Assembly (NCBI GenBank): GCA_937967705.1
Contig: CALCJG010000428.1
Span: 1-14,649 of the forward strand
Reading direction: 5' to 3'
DNA length: 14,649 bases
Source: an uncultured Spirochaetia bacterium
Lineage (GTDB): Bacteria > Spirochaetota > UBA4802 > JAGODF01
In this document: positions 6,240 to 12,311 of the stretch, piece by piece
Layout: every line of letters begins with the position of its first letter
Numbering within the stretch: the stretch's first letter is position 1
Program-made: the position numbers and the translations under genes
The notes under the pieces: generated by a model
Database searches by the model: none
Told to the model about the DNA's origin: nothing
What the model saw: the letters and a program-made list of their open reading frames with translations, nothing else

Positions 6240-7553
6240 ATGGATTTTACAGTCAAAAACCTGGGAGAATGCAAGGTCCGATCACCTCTGGTGGATAAAT
6301 TTATCAGGGGGCAATTCCCCTTCGTTAAGGATGACCGCAGGATGATTTACAGCGTCTTTACCCAAAACGGAGAATCCCTCACGGGCTTGGACCATTCCAA
6401 CACCATGGAGATCGCCGGGCCCCGGGAGAGGATCTATTTCAATCCCCCCTCCATTAAGGCCGCCATCGTCACCTGCGGCGGTTTGTGCCCCGGTCTCAAC
6501 GATGTGATCCGTTCCATTGTCAACGAATCCTACTACCATTATGGCTGCACCTCCCTGACAGGGATCCGTTTCGGCTACAACGGTCTCAACCCGGACATGG
6601 GTTACGAACCCCTGGAACTCACCCCCGAGATGGTGGAGGACATACATCTGGACGGGGGTACCATACTCGGCTCCTCCCGGGGAGGAACGGAGAATCTGGA
6701 TATCCTGTTTGATACCCTGGAGCGCTGGAACATCCGCATACTCTACACCATAGGGGGGGACGGAACCCTTCGGGGCGCCCATGGTTTTTATGAAGTGGCG
6801 CGAAAGAGGGGTTATGACATCGCCATCATCGGCATCCCCAAGACCATCGACAATGATATCAGCTACATACAGCGCTCCTTCGGTTTCGAAACGGCCTTTT
6901 CCGAAGCGGTGGATTCCATCGCCACGGCGCATGTGGAGGCCAAGGGGGCACCCAACGGGATCGGTCTCGTGAAGCTGATGGGGCGCTATTCCGGATTCAT
7001 CGCCGCCAATGCCTCATTGGCCATGAATGATGTCAATTACGTTCTGGTACCCGAGGACCCCTTTGATCTCTACGGTGAGCATGGTTTTTTGGCCAGCCTT
7101 GAGAAGCGCATGCTCGACAGGGGACACGCAGTCATCTGTGTGGCGGAAGGGGCCGGTCAGGAGCTTCTCGACAAAGATCCTGAAGGGCAGAAGCGGGATG
7201 CCTCGGGAAACCTGGCGTTGGAGGATATAGGGGTTTTTCTCAAGAACCGCATCAATAAATACTTCAAGGAGAAGAATATCCCCATAAACCTCAAGTACAT
7301 CGATCCCAGCTATATGATACGCTGCGCCCCTGCGGTACCAACCGATTCCATTTACTGCGCTCTTCTGGGACAGTATGCGGTACACGCGGGCATGGCGGGA
7401 AAGACGGATGTGGTGATAGGGCAGTGGAACAACATCTTTACCCATGTGCCCATCGAGATGGCCATATCCAAACGGAAACAGATAGACATCAAATCCAAGT
7501 TCTGGCACAACGTCATCTCCGCCACCGGTCAGCCGGCGAGCATGAAGAACTGA
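6240..7553 (+). CDS. 6-phosphofructokinase, trypanosome/plant-type (ATP-type nucleotide signature likely)
   Basis: The protein has 437 residues and catalyses the phosphorylation of fructose 6-phosphate to the 1,6-bisphosphate in glycolysis. Motifs in order: TCGGLCPGLNDVIRSI (78-93), FGYNGL (111-116), GGTILGSSRGG (139-149), IGGDGT (171-176), PKTIDND (200-206) with the catalytic Asp at 204, MGR (247-249) and PEDP (271-274). The position equivalent to E. coli Gly104 is Gly175 (ATP enzymes; Asp in diphosphate enzymes), while the position equivalent to Gly124 is Lys201, as in diphosphate enzymes. This Gly/Lys pair is known from plant and trypanosomatid ATP-dependent enzymes, so ATP is the likelier donor, but it may be annotated as diphosphate-dependent. 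A TTG at 6222 is in frame, but GAGG at 6228-6231, eight bases before the ATG at 6240, supports the ATG. First gene of a probable three-gene operon. Confidence 0.92.
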   Translation: MDFTVKNLGECKVRSPLVDKFIRGQFPFVKDDRRMIYSVFTQNGESLTGLDHSNTMEIAGPRERIYFNPPSIKAAIVTCGGLCPGLNDVIRSIVNESYYHYGCTSLTGIRFGYNGLNPDMGYEPLELTPEMVEDIHLDGGTILGSSRGGTENLDILFDTLERWNIRILYTIGGDGTLRGAHGFYEVARKRGYDIAIIGIPKTIDNDISYIQRSFGFETAFSEAVDSIATAHVEAKGAPNGIGLVKLMGRYSGFIAANASLAMNDVNYVLVPEDPFDLYGEHGFLASLEKRMLDRGHAVICVAEGAGQELLDKDPEGQKRDASGNLALEDIGVFLKNRINKYFKEKNIPINLKYIDPSYMIRCAPAVPTDSIYCALLGQYAVHAGMAGKTDVVIGQWNNIFTHVPIEMAISKRKQIDIKSKFWHNVISATGQPASMKN

Positions 7554-7664
7554 TCCTTTTTTGCTGGACATCGCCGTCAGAAGCGGTTATGATTTCCCTG
7601 AATGATGTCCCGGGGTGTCGTACCGATGGATGCCGGAGCAGAAACGGCGGCCGTTTCCGGGCTT

Positions 7665-7672
7665 GAGGAGGG
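7665..7672 (+). promoter_or_regulatory. Ribosome binding site deciding the start of the 194-aa gene
   Basis: GAGGAGGG lies seven bases before the ATG at 7680 (a second ATG follows at 7683). The frame is open upstream to 7602, but this strong site shows that translation begins at 7680. Confidence 0.7.
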
Positions 7673-7679
7673 TGATGCC

Positions 7680-8264
7680 ATGATGGAGAAGGACCTTTTT
7701 AGCAATCTGGATAACAAGAAGAAGTATCTCTTCCTGTCCATGAACTCCGCCTGCCTGACGCATTGCAGGGACAAGCGGCTGACGATCCCCGCGGACAAAA
7801 AGGGGGGGGATGTGCGGCTCTGGGTGGATTACAAGACCTTCCTGGGAATCGACTGGATACGGGTAACCACCTTCGAGGGGACGGGCTTTTTCGACTGGAA
7901 GTTTGACTGCACCTTCGCCTTCGGAACGCAGTATCTTCTCTCCCAGGAATACCTCGTTTATGACTGGGATGGTTTGAAAAAGGAGGAGATGAAGAATCTC
8001 CCCTTCCTCATGAAAAAGGTGGTCCGGCGGAAGGGGAAATACGAATACGGGGATGACCTCTATGTTGAATCCCTCAACCTGGATGATTCCTCCGGGATAC
8101 TCTATTATACAAAAGAGGCCAAAAAGATCATGGGGGACGCGGACTTTGACAGAAAGATCCCCCGTTTTGATTTGATCAAGCTCCGGGAACAAGCTGATGA
8201 TGCGTTCCGGGAATTCGACACAAAGATCAAGGAGGGGACCCTCAAGGAATTCGAGTGGAGTTGA
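7680..8264 (+). CDS. Unrecognised conserved-looking 194-residue soluble protein
   Basis: The protein has 194 residues, no signal peptide and no membrane segment. I do not recognise it. The first half is rich in aromatic beta-strand-like stretches (KKKYLFLSMNSACL, VRLWVDYKTFLGIDWIRVTTF, FFDWKFDCTFAFGTQYLL). The second half has charged stretches with YLVYDWDGLKKEEMKNL and ends in a Lys/Glu-rich helix (FDLIKLREQADDAFREFDTKIKEG). Three cysteines (CLTHC and FDC) are in the N-terminal half. It lies 126 bp downstream of phosphofructokinase and 49 bp upstream of a cupin gene, same strand, with no clear terminator between, so co-transcription is likely. Codon use resembles the neighbours, so recent transfer is not suggested. 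A role linked to sugar metabolism would be guesswork. Confidence 0.75.
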   Translation: MMEKDLFSNLDNKKKYLFLSMNSACLTHCRDKRLTIPADKKGGDVRLWVDYKTFLGIDWIRVTTFEGTGFFDWKFDCTFAFGTQYLLSQEYLVYDWDGLKKEEMKNLPFLMKKVVRRKGKYEYGDDLYVESLNLDDSSGILYYTKEAKKIMGDADFDRKIPRFDLIKLREQADDAFREFDTKIKEGTLKEFEWS

Positions 8265-8313
8265 GAGAGGCCTGCGGAATGTTCGGCAAGAGCAAAAGGA
8301 TGGAAACATTATT

Positions 8314-8661
8314 ATGAGCGTTGTGAAGCATTATACGGAAGTCAATGCGGAGCCCGTGACGGTGGAAGGGGCTTCGGAAGCCTACAAGCGCCTTCTCCTG
8401 GGAAAGCGGGATGATGTTCCCCGCTTTTCCATGCGGATGTTCGAGGTTCATGAGGGCGGGAACACCCCTTTCCACCGGCATGATTTCGAGCATGAGATCT
8501 ATGTGGTGGAAGGATCGGGGCGGCTCATTGCAGGGGACGAGGAGTTCCCCATGAAAGCGGGTACCGTCGTCTATATACCCCCCATGGAACAGCATCAGAT
8601 CATCAACATGGGGGTCTCATCTCTGAAATTTCTCTGTCTCGTTCCCCGGGACTATGAATAA
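8314..8661 (+). CDS. Metal-binding cupin protein
   Basis: The protein has 115 residues, a single-domain cupin. Motif 1 is TPFHRHDFEHEIYVVEGSG (51-69), giving H54, H56 and H60/E61 as likely metal ligands; motif 2 is AGTVVYIPPMEQHQIIN (82-98), with H94 as the last ligand. This matches small TM1287-like cupins with a four-ligand metal site. Such proteins vary from isomerases and dioxygenases to binding proteins, so no reaction can be given. The frame is open back to 8197, overlapping the previous gene, but the upstream part reads as low-complexity arginine-rich sequence. The ATG at 8314 starts a normal N-terminus, with AGGA at 8297-8300 as a rather distant ribosome site. Last gene of the phosphofructokinase group; a hairpin terminator follows. 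Confidence 0.85.
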   Translation: MSVVKHYTEVNAEPVTVEGASEAYKRLLLGKRDDVPRFSMRMFEVHEGGNTPFHRHDFEHEIYVVEGSGRLIAGDEEFPMKAGTVVYIPPMEQHQIINMGVSSLKFLCLVPRDYE

Positions 8662-8730
8662 ATCCGATGGTCTTCGGGGGTGCCTCCAAGCTGTCTCCTT
8701 TCCGAGAGGCCTATTCCCCTGGAGAGGTAA

Positions 8731-8747
8731 AAAAGCCATGGGCTTTT
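8731..8747 (+). terminator. Hairpin terminator after the cupin gene
   Basis: AAAAGCC (8731-8737) and GGCTTTT (8741-8747) form a 7-bp stem around ATG, with extra A residues before and a T-rich strand after. It lies about 70 bases beyond the cupin stop. The A/T flanks on both sides could let it work in both directions. Confidence 0.5.
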
Positions 8748-8819
8748 ATCTGTTGAATCCGACAATATCAAGTGATGGTCTTTTCAGGGTGCGGCGGTGA
8801 GGAATTTTCTCAAGGGGAA

Positions 8820-8854
8820 AAATGTTTAAAAAAAATCTAATTTAAAAAACATTT
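8820..8854. repeat. 8-bp inverted repeat in AT-rich DNA upstream of the -35 box
   Basis: AAATGTTT (8820-8827) and AAACATTT (8847-8854) are perfect inverted copies 19 bp apart, in A-tract DNA just upstream of the TTGACA at 8858. The area could act as an UP element, a regulator site, or both. Confidence 0.45.
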
Positions 8855-8857
8855 GTA

Positions 8858-8877
8858 TTGACAGGGAGGTTTGTCAA
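8858..8877. promoter_or_regulatory. Inverted repeat TTGACA-N8-TGTCAA over the -35 box, operator candidate
   Basis: TTGACA at 8858-8863 is mirrored by TGTCAA at 8872-8877 inside the promoter spacer. An outer pair CATTTG (8850-8855) and CAAATG (8875-8880) adds further dyad symmetry. A bound dimer would cover the -35 box and spacer and so repress. Because one arm is itself the -35 consensus, part of the symmetry could be chance. Confidence 0.4.
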
Positions 8878-8886
8878 ATGTATAAT
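8858..8886 (+). promoter_or_regulatory. Perfect consensus sigma-70-type promoter of the 88-aa gene
   Basis: TTGACA (8858-8863), a 17-bp spacer and TATAAT (8881-8886) match the consensus at every position. An AT-rich stretch lies upstream. Transcription should begin near 8893, giving a leader of about 50 bases that ends in a strong GGAGG. Confidence 0.85.
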
Positions 8887-8942
8887 GATTTTAAATTTAA
8901 CTATGTAAATGATACCAATTCAATAAAGAGGCGGAGGTAAAC

Positions 8943-9209
8943 ATGGCTGGTTTTTCACCAAAAGATTGTCAGTCTGTCCAAAACCAGACAGAAGAGGAGA
9001 CCCTCAAGCACATAATCGCAGAGGCGTGGGATCTGGTACGTAAAGTAAACTGGAATGACAGAAAGTATTGCATCTATCGCTCCAGCAAACGGGTGCATTA
9101 TCCTGTTGCCAGGAGTTTCCAGACCTTCTTCAACAATGAGGGCTGGGAAGTCGTTTTCCGTGAAGAGCCCCAGAACATGCTTTTCACGATTTATCTGCCT
9201 GAACAGTAA
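8943..9209 (+). CDS. Orphan small protein of 88 residues, unrecognised
   Basis: The protein has 88 residues, no signal peptide and no membrane segment. I do not recognise the family. It starts MAGFSPKDCQSVQNQTEEET, continues with an amphipathic helix (LKHIIAEAWDLVRKV), then strand-like stretches YCIYRSSKRVHYPVA, FFNNEGWEVVFREE and MLFTIYLPE. That is consistent with a compact alpha/beta fold. It has two cysteines (9 and 43). The sequence is less GC-rich than its neighbours, and GGAGG lies close before the ATG. It stands alone between a perfect promoter and a strong terminator, so it is a monocistronic and probably highly expressed gene whose expression may be held by a repressor on the overlapping inverted repeats. 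Confidence 0.8.
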   Translation: MAGFSPKDCQSVQNQTEEETLKHIIAEAWDLVRKVNWNDRKYCIYRSSKRVHYPVARSFQTFFNNEGWEVVFREEPQNMLFTIYLPEQ

Positions 9210-9234
9210 AAGCTGATTTACCTTTGCTGTCGGT

Positions 9235-9299
9235 AAACCCGCTTGCCGGAGCGTGCTCTCCCCGGGGATTTGGAGGAGGGGCTTTCGGAAGCGGGTTTT
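9235..9299 (+). terminator. Long-stem terminator after the 88-aa gene
   Basis: AAACCCGCTT-G-CCG (9235-9248) pairs with CGG-AAGCGGGTTT (9286-9298), a 13-bp stem with one bulge ending in a T-run. The 37-base loop holds smaller pairings, including GAGC-GT-GCTC. It begins 25 bases beyond the stop codon. Confidence 0.75.
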
Positions 9300-9548
9300 C
9301 CTGTTTCTTCCCGGGGATATCCTGTTTATACGGATAGACCCCGGACCGGCAGTAATAGATCCCGCATCGTCACGTCACTTTTAAAAAATCTCCCCTTACA
9401 CTGAAATACCACCCCTGAGGCCCCGGGGGAGAGACGAGTCACGCCGTGTTTTTCCTGATCGGATCCCCTTTGCTTAATCATGAAGAGTGAAAAGGTTTTT
9501 CGGAACCCTGCATGTTTCCCCGGGGGTATTAATGTTGACGCCCCGGGG
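9260..9548. repeat. Four copies of the palindrome CCCCGGGG
   Basis: CCCCGGGG occurs at 9260-9267, 9421-9428, 9518-9525 and 9541-9548, with a near copy (TCCCGGGGAT) at 9309-9318. I saw no other exact copy in the window. The first copy lies inside the terminator loop; the rest are in non-coding sequence. Confidence 0.6.
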
Positions 9549-9706
9549 CAGTTGCTGTTCCTTGGTTGCAGTGCAGGGATGACGGTTGCCGGCATGAGGA
9601 GATTTCAGGTCTTTGAGGCCCGCTCCGCATTGTTTATGGTGATCTCCAATGATCCGATCGTTGCTGTGCCATTGCTAGCTTAGTGAGACAGGGATGGAAT
9701 GAGGGG
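9308..9706. other. Gene-poor 400-bp intergenic stretch
   Basis: No convincing gene is seen. Open frames exist on both strands (9326-9595 reverse, 9480-9683 forward), but they have poor ribosome sites and Pro/Gly/Arg-rich, fold-less translations. The stretch carries three of the CCCCGGGG palindromes and a GGAA-N10-TTCC dyad near 9502-9518, and it must hold the promoter of the methyltransferase gene, which I could not place. A small RNA is possible but not supported. Confidence 0.5.
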
Positions 9707-10516
9707 ATGATAATCAGGGAGAAGGATTTTTTTAAGGAATATATAGGGGTCTGGGACGAAGGGGCCGAGAAGGACGCCCCCTTCATTACCCTGGGAATCG
9801 AGGTTTTGCTGAAGGATTATTACGGGGACCTCCTGGATGCCCCGCCGCCCTTTCCCATGAAGGAGGGGGAGTTCATTCTGGATCTGGGCTGCGGCTGGGG
9901 TCGGGTGCTCAAACCGGTGATGGACCGAAAGGGTATAGGCGTGGGGCTCGATATCTCCGGAAAGATGCTTTCCCTCTCCCGGGATCACCTTAAGAAGAAC
10001 GGGCATATCCCGAGGCTTACCCGGGGCGATGGGACCCGGCTCCCGTTCCGGGAAGACTCCTTCGACCGGGTCTATTCTCTTCTGGTTCTTCAGCATCTCT
10101 CCAAGGAAAACGGCCGGGAGGTGATGCAGGAGATCAGCCGCGTGCTGAAGGAGGGAGGTACGGCCCATGTACGGGTTCCCGGCCGTTTCGCCCCGGAGAA
10201 TCTCCTTTTCAGCTTCCTGCAATTCATCAGCATCCATGTATTCCGCTACCGCGATCCCATTCGGATGCGCTTCTACCGTCCGGGGGAAATACGGCGTATG
10301 TGCCGGGGGATTTTTAGCAATGTGGAAATCACCGCCCATGAATTCCGCCCCCCCTGGAATTTCCATACCAAATGGACCTGGCATTACATACTGGTTCCCC
10401 GCTTTCTGCACCGGCCGCTGAGAAAAATATCGGATCGCCTGGAAAACCTGGCCAACCGGCATCTGGGTTTTCTCAAGCCCTTCGGCGTGGTGCTGATGAT
10501 TCATGCCCGGAAGTGA
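9707..10516 (+). CDS. Class I SAM-dependent methyltransferase
   Basis: The protein has 269 residues. Motif I is ILDLGCGWGRVLKP (57-70), the acidic residue after strand two is in VGLDISGKML (79-88), motif II/III is GDGTRLPFREDSFDRVYSLLVLQHL (107-131), and EISRVLKEGGTAHVRVP (142-158) is the usual post-core helix and strand. This is the methyltransf_11/25 Rossmann fold that transfers a methyl group from S-adenosylmethionine. The 110-residue C-terminal part, with a hydrophobic stretch (LLFSFLQFISIHVF, 166-179) and many Arg, Trp and His, probably defines the substrate, which cannot be told. A GTG at 9683 is in frame but has no ribosome site; the ATG at 9707 sits right after GAGGGG, unusually close. 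Stands alone on this strand. Confidence 0.88.
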   Translation: MIIREKDFFKEYIGVWDEGAEKDAPFITLGIEVLLKDYYGDLLDAPPPFPMKEGEFILDLGCGWGRVLKPVMDRKGIGVGLDISGKMLSLSRDHLKKNGHIPRLTRGDGTRLPFREDSFDRVYSLLVLQHLSKENGREVMQEISRVLKEGGTAHVRVPGRFAPENLLFSFLQFISIHVFRYRDPIRMRFYRPGEIRRMCRGIFSNVEITAHEFRPPWNFHTKWTWHYILVPRFLHRPLRKISDRLENLANRHLGFLKPFGVVLMIHARK

Positions 10517-10787
10517 TCCTCCCGCGGACTCCCGCCCCTTCCTTCCTTCCTTCCTTCCTTGGGGATCAGGGATTGAAAGGGTGATCTTCATCAAGTGACC
10601 CGTGCCGCCCTCCCTTACGGACGGGGAGGAAATCCGGGTTTCCTTATATTTTAACCTGCCGAACACTTGTAAATTCCGCACATGAGGTCCCTGCAAGAGG
10701 ATTCACCGGCCCTCCCGGAGAAAAAGTCTTTCCTTTCTCTTTGACGGAGTGTAATATTTATCCATACCTGTGTTTTGGAGGCGTTTT
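10517..10787. other. 271-bp intergenic region between methyltransferase and lipoprotein
   Basis: No gene is seen. Besides the CCTT tract, it holds a weak 6-bp hairpin CCTCCC/GGGAGG (10609-10629) without a T-run and a lone TTGACG at 10741-10746 with no convincing -10 box. The lipoprotein promoter is probably near the right end. Confidence 0.4.
10537..10560 (+). repeat. Tetranucleotide repeat (CCTT)6
   Basis: Six exact tandem copies of CCTT begin 21 bp after the methyltransferase stop and end about 225 bp before the lipoprotein start. Such tracts vary in copy number by strand slippage. It is outside any coding frame, so any effect would be on transcript ends or expression. Confidence 0.9.
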
Positions 10788-11318
10788 ATGGGCGTTAGAC
10801 GGATTGGGTGTTATCTGCTGGTTTCTCTGATCTACCTGTCGGCGTGTTACTCCGCGCATTCCGGTACCGGCGTCAAGCCGGCAGAGAAACCGGGGGCGAA
10901 GGTTCTGGCGGAGTTCCCTATCCTTTATACACATCCCCTGCCGGGGTTTCAGCTGAGGCTGCCCCCCTCCTGGAAGAGATTCCGGGTCTGTCAAAAAACG
11001 ACCATCTGGCCTCTAGGGATCAAGGCGATTACCGTCTACTTCTGTCTGCCCACCCGGGACAAATCCTGGAGCGGCGAGGTCAGCGGGTATGCCAATCTCT
11101 TCGCCCTGACGTTCTTCTCTTCTGACCAGTACCGAAGGCTTAAGGATTTACAGGCAAAGGGGAAGGGGGATGTTTATGAGGAGATAGTATCCTTTGCCCA
11201 TAACCGTCAGTATCATGTGCACTACAGTACCGGACAGGCCTGTCCATCGGATTTGGAAGCGCGGATGGCAGAGGCGGGGAGGATTGTGGAAACCTTCCGT
11301 TTTCAAAAGGGGAAATAA
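10788..11318 (+). CDS. Predicted lipoprotein of unknown function
   Basis: The protein has 176 residues. The N-terminus MGVRRIGCYLLVSLIYLSAC is a type II signal peptide: basic residues, a hydrophobic core and the lipobox L17-S-A-C20, so the mature protein should be lipid-anchored to a membrane facing the periplasm. The mature part contains FQLRLPPSWKRF (about 50-61), a cysteine-containing strand region (CQKTTIWPL, VYFCLP) and ends with CPSDLEARMAEAGRIVETFRF. This resembles PsbP/DUF1795-like lipoproteins, which also end in an 'IVETFRF'-type helix and strand; the likeness is by eye. GGAGG at 10777-10781, six bases before the ATG at 10788, rules out the in-frame GTG at 10770. It converges with the TraB-like gene 38 bp beyond its stop. 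Confidence 0.82.
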   Translation: MGVRRIGCYLLVSLIYLSACYSAHSGTGVKPAEKPGAKVLAEFPILYTHPLPGFQLRLPPSWKRFRVCQKTTIWPLGIKAITVYFCLPTRDKSWSGEVSGYANLFALTFFSSDQYRRLKDLQAKGKGDVYEEIVSFAHNRQYHVHYSTGQACPSDLEARMAEAGRIVETFRFQKGK

Positions 11319-11356
11319 AGTCCGGTGCTGCCGCATGCAGGTTCCCTAAACGGTCT

Positions 11357-12049
11357 TCAGATGATCAGGCGTCGTCGGGATCTGCTCCAGTGCGAGTAGA
11401 GGGTGCAGCCCTCCGCATCCTCCATCAGATGCTCCCAGCCTCCGATGTAGCACAACCTCTTCCCGGGATTCCGGCGAAGCTCGTTTCCAACCCTGCGGAT
11501 GAGTATCCGTTCCCGCCTTTGCAGCAGATCATCCCGCCGGAAGGCATCGAGTTTGATCTTCCTCAACAGGTCGTCCCCGTCTTGTAGAATCCTCCGGGCC
11601 ATTGTCCTCTCCTGTTGGAAGGGGTCCTCCCTGAACTCCCGATGCATGCGCAGGTTTTCCCATGAGAGGATTTTATGGGCCTTTCTCAGATGCAGCAAGG
11701 AGAAGAGGGATGAATCGACGAGGCGGTAGCGGCATCGGGTCTTCCGGCAGTGCTCCTGTACGGCCCGGTACTCCCGGGGAAGGGAGAGATAGCGGATCAG
11801 GTTCTCCAGACCGGCCGGAGATGAGGGTCCGAGCCGGGAGATGCGCCGGCGCAGAAGGGCCAGGTAGACCCGTCCCAGGGTGAGACGGAAGAGAAGAGCA
11901 AAGGGGCTCACCTCGAGGAGGATGATCTCCGGCTGATATTCCCCGAGAAAGGCAAGGATCTTTTCCCGGCAATGGGGATCGCCGTGGGAGATCCCGCAGA
12001 AGAGGATTTCCCCGGTCCTTCTTTTTTCTGGTGGAATGGTTTCCTTCAT
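11357..12049 (-). CDS. TraB/PrgY-like (Tiki/EreA superfamily) protein
   Basis: The protein has 230 residues. The pattern fits the TraB/PrgY group: LFCGISHGDPHCREKILAFL (17-36) for the GTxH strand and helix, PEIILLEVSP (40-49) with E46, RLVDSS (109-114), QQERTMARRIL (145-155), RERILIRRVGNEL (179-191), and the closing RLCYIGGWEHLME (198-210), equivalent to the family's xVGxGHL. Members are proposed metalloproteases or peptide-pheromone inhibitors; function here is unknown. The protein is very Arg-rich and has no clear C-terminal membrane helices, unlike PrgY; residues 50-68 are mildly hydrophobic. The frame is open to 12205, but the upstream part reads as non-coding. The ATG at 12049 precedes the first recognisable motif; its ribosome site (GGAAG) is weak. 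It shares the region 12050-12311 divergently with the nitronate monooxygenase gene. Confidence 0.65.
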   Translation of the reverse strand: MKETIPPEKRRTGEILFCGISHGDPHCREKILAFLGEYQPEIILLEVSPFALLFRLTLGRVYLALLRRRISRLGPSSPAGLENLIRYLSLPREYRAVQEHCRKTRCRYRLVDSSLFSLLHLRKAHKILSWENLRMHREFREDPFQQERTMARRILQDGDDLLRKIKLDAFRRDDLLQRRERILIRRVGNELRRNPGKRLCYIGGWEHLMEDAEGCTLYSHWSRSRRRLII

Positions 12050-12168
12050 GGATAAAGCGCCGCTTCCGGAGAAATCGTAACCCTCGGCAGGGGGATGGCA
12101 AGCACTTTTAGGAAAACGGGTTCGGAGACTATGAATCGAGGAAAATTCCGCTGATATGCGGAATTGAA

Positions 12169-12174
12169 TTGACA
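12169..12174 (+). promoter_or_regulatory. -35-like TTGACA upstream of the nitronate monooxygenase gene
   Basis: A perfect TTGACA is present, but no good -10 box is at the usual distance: TAACCC starts 16 bp later, and GATAAC (4 of 6) is only 14 bp away. It is a candidate -35 box only. The resulting leader would be about 110 bases and would contain the three hairpins. Confidence 0.25.
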
Positions 12175-12205
12175 GGACTCCTTCAGGGGATAACCCTTGC
12201 AGCAT

Positions 12206-12274
12206 CGGCCTCCCGGGCCGTAACAGGCCGGATTTGCGCGGAAGATCCCGCTTCCGCGGATGGGGAGCGCCCCT
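12206..12274 (+). promoter_or_regulatory. Three consecutive hairpins in the leader of the nitronate monooxygenase gene
   Basis: CGGCCT (12206-12211) pairs with AGGCCG (12225-12230). CGCGGAAG (12237-12244) pairs perfectly with CTTCCGCG (12251-12258) around a 6-base loop. GGGG (12263-12266) pairs with CCCC (12271-12274) around AGCG and is followed by TTT. They may form a structured leader or a weak attenuator. No known riboswitch is recognised. Confidence 0.4.
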
Positions 12275-12311
12275 TTACAGGCAATAAATATATTGAAAAG
12301 AGGAGTCAGTT

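Noticed and set aside
9326..9683. Two overlapping opposite-strand small frames in the gene-poor stretch
   Set aside because: Neither has a ribosome site or a plausible protein composition.
10609..10629. CCTCCC/GGGAGG hairpin as a terminator of the methyltransferase gene
   Set aside because: It is a 6-bp stem, lacks a T-run, and lies about 90 bp past the stop.
9680..10696. Long open frame (338 codons) on the reverse strand over the methyltransferase
   Set aside because: It mirrors the methyltransferase, which has all its motifs; the translation is low-complexity and has no ribosome site.
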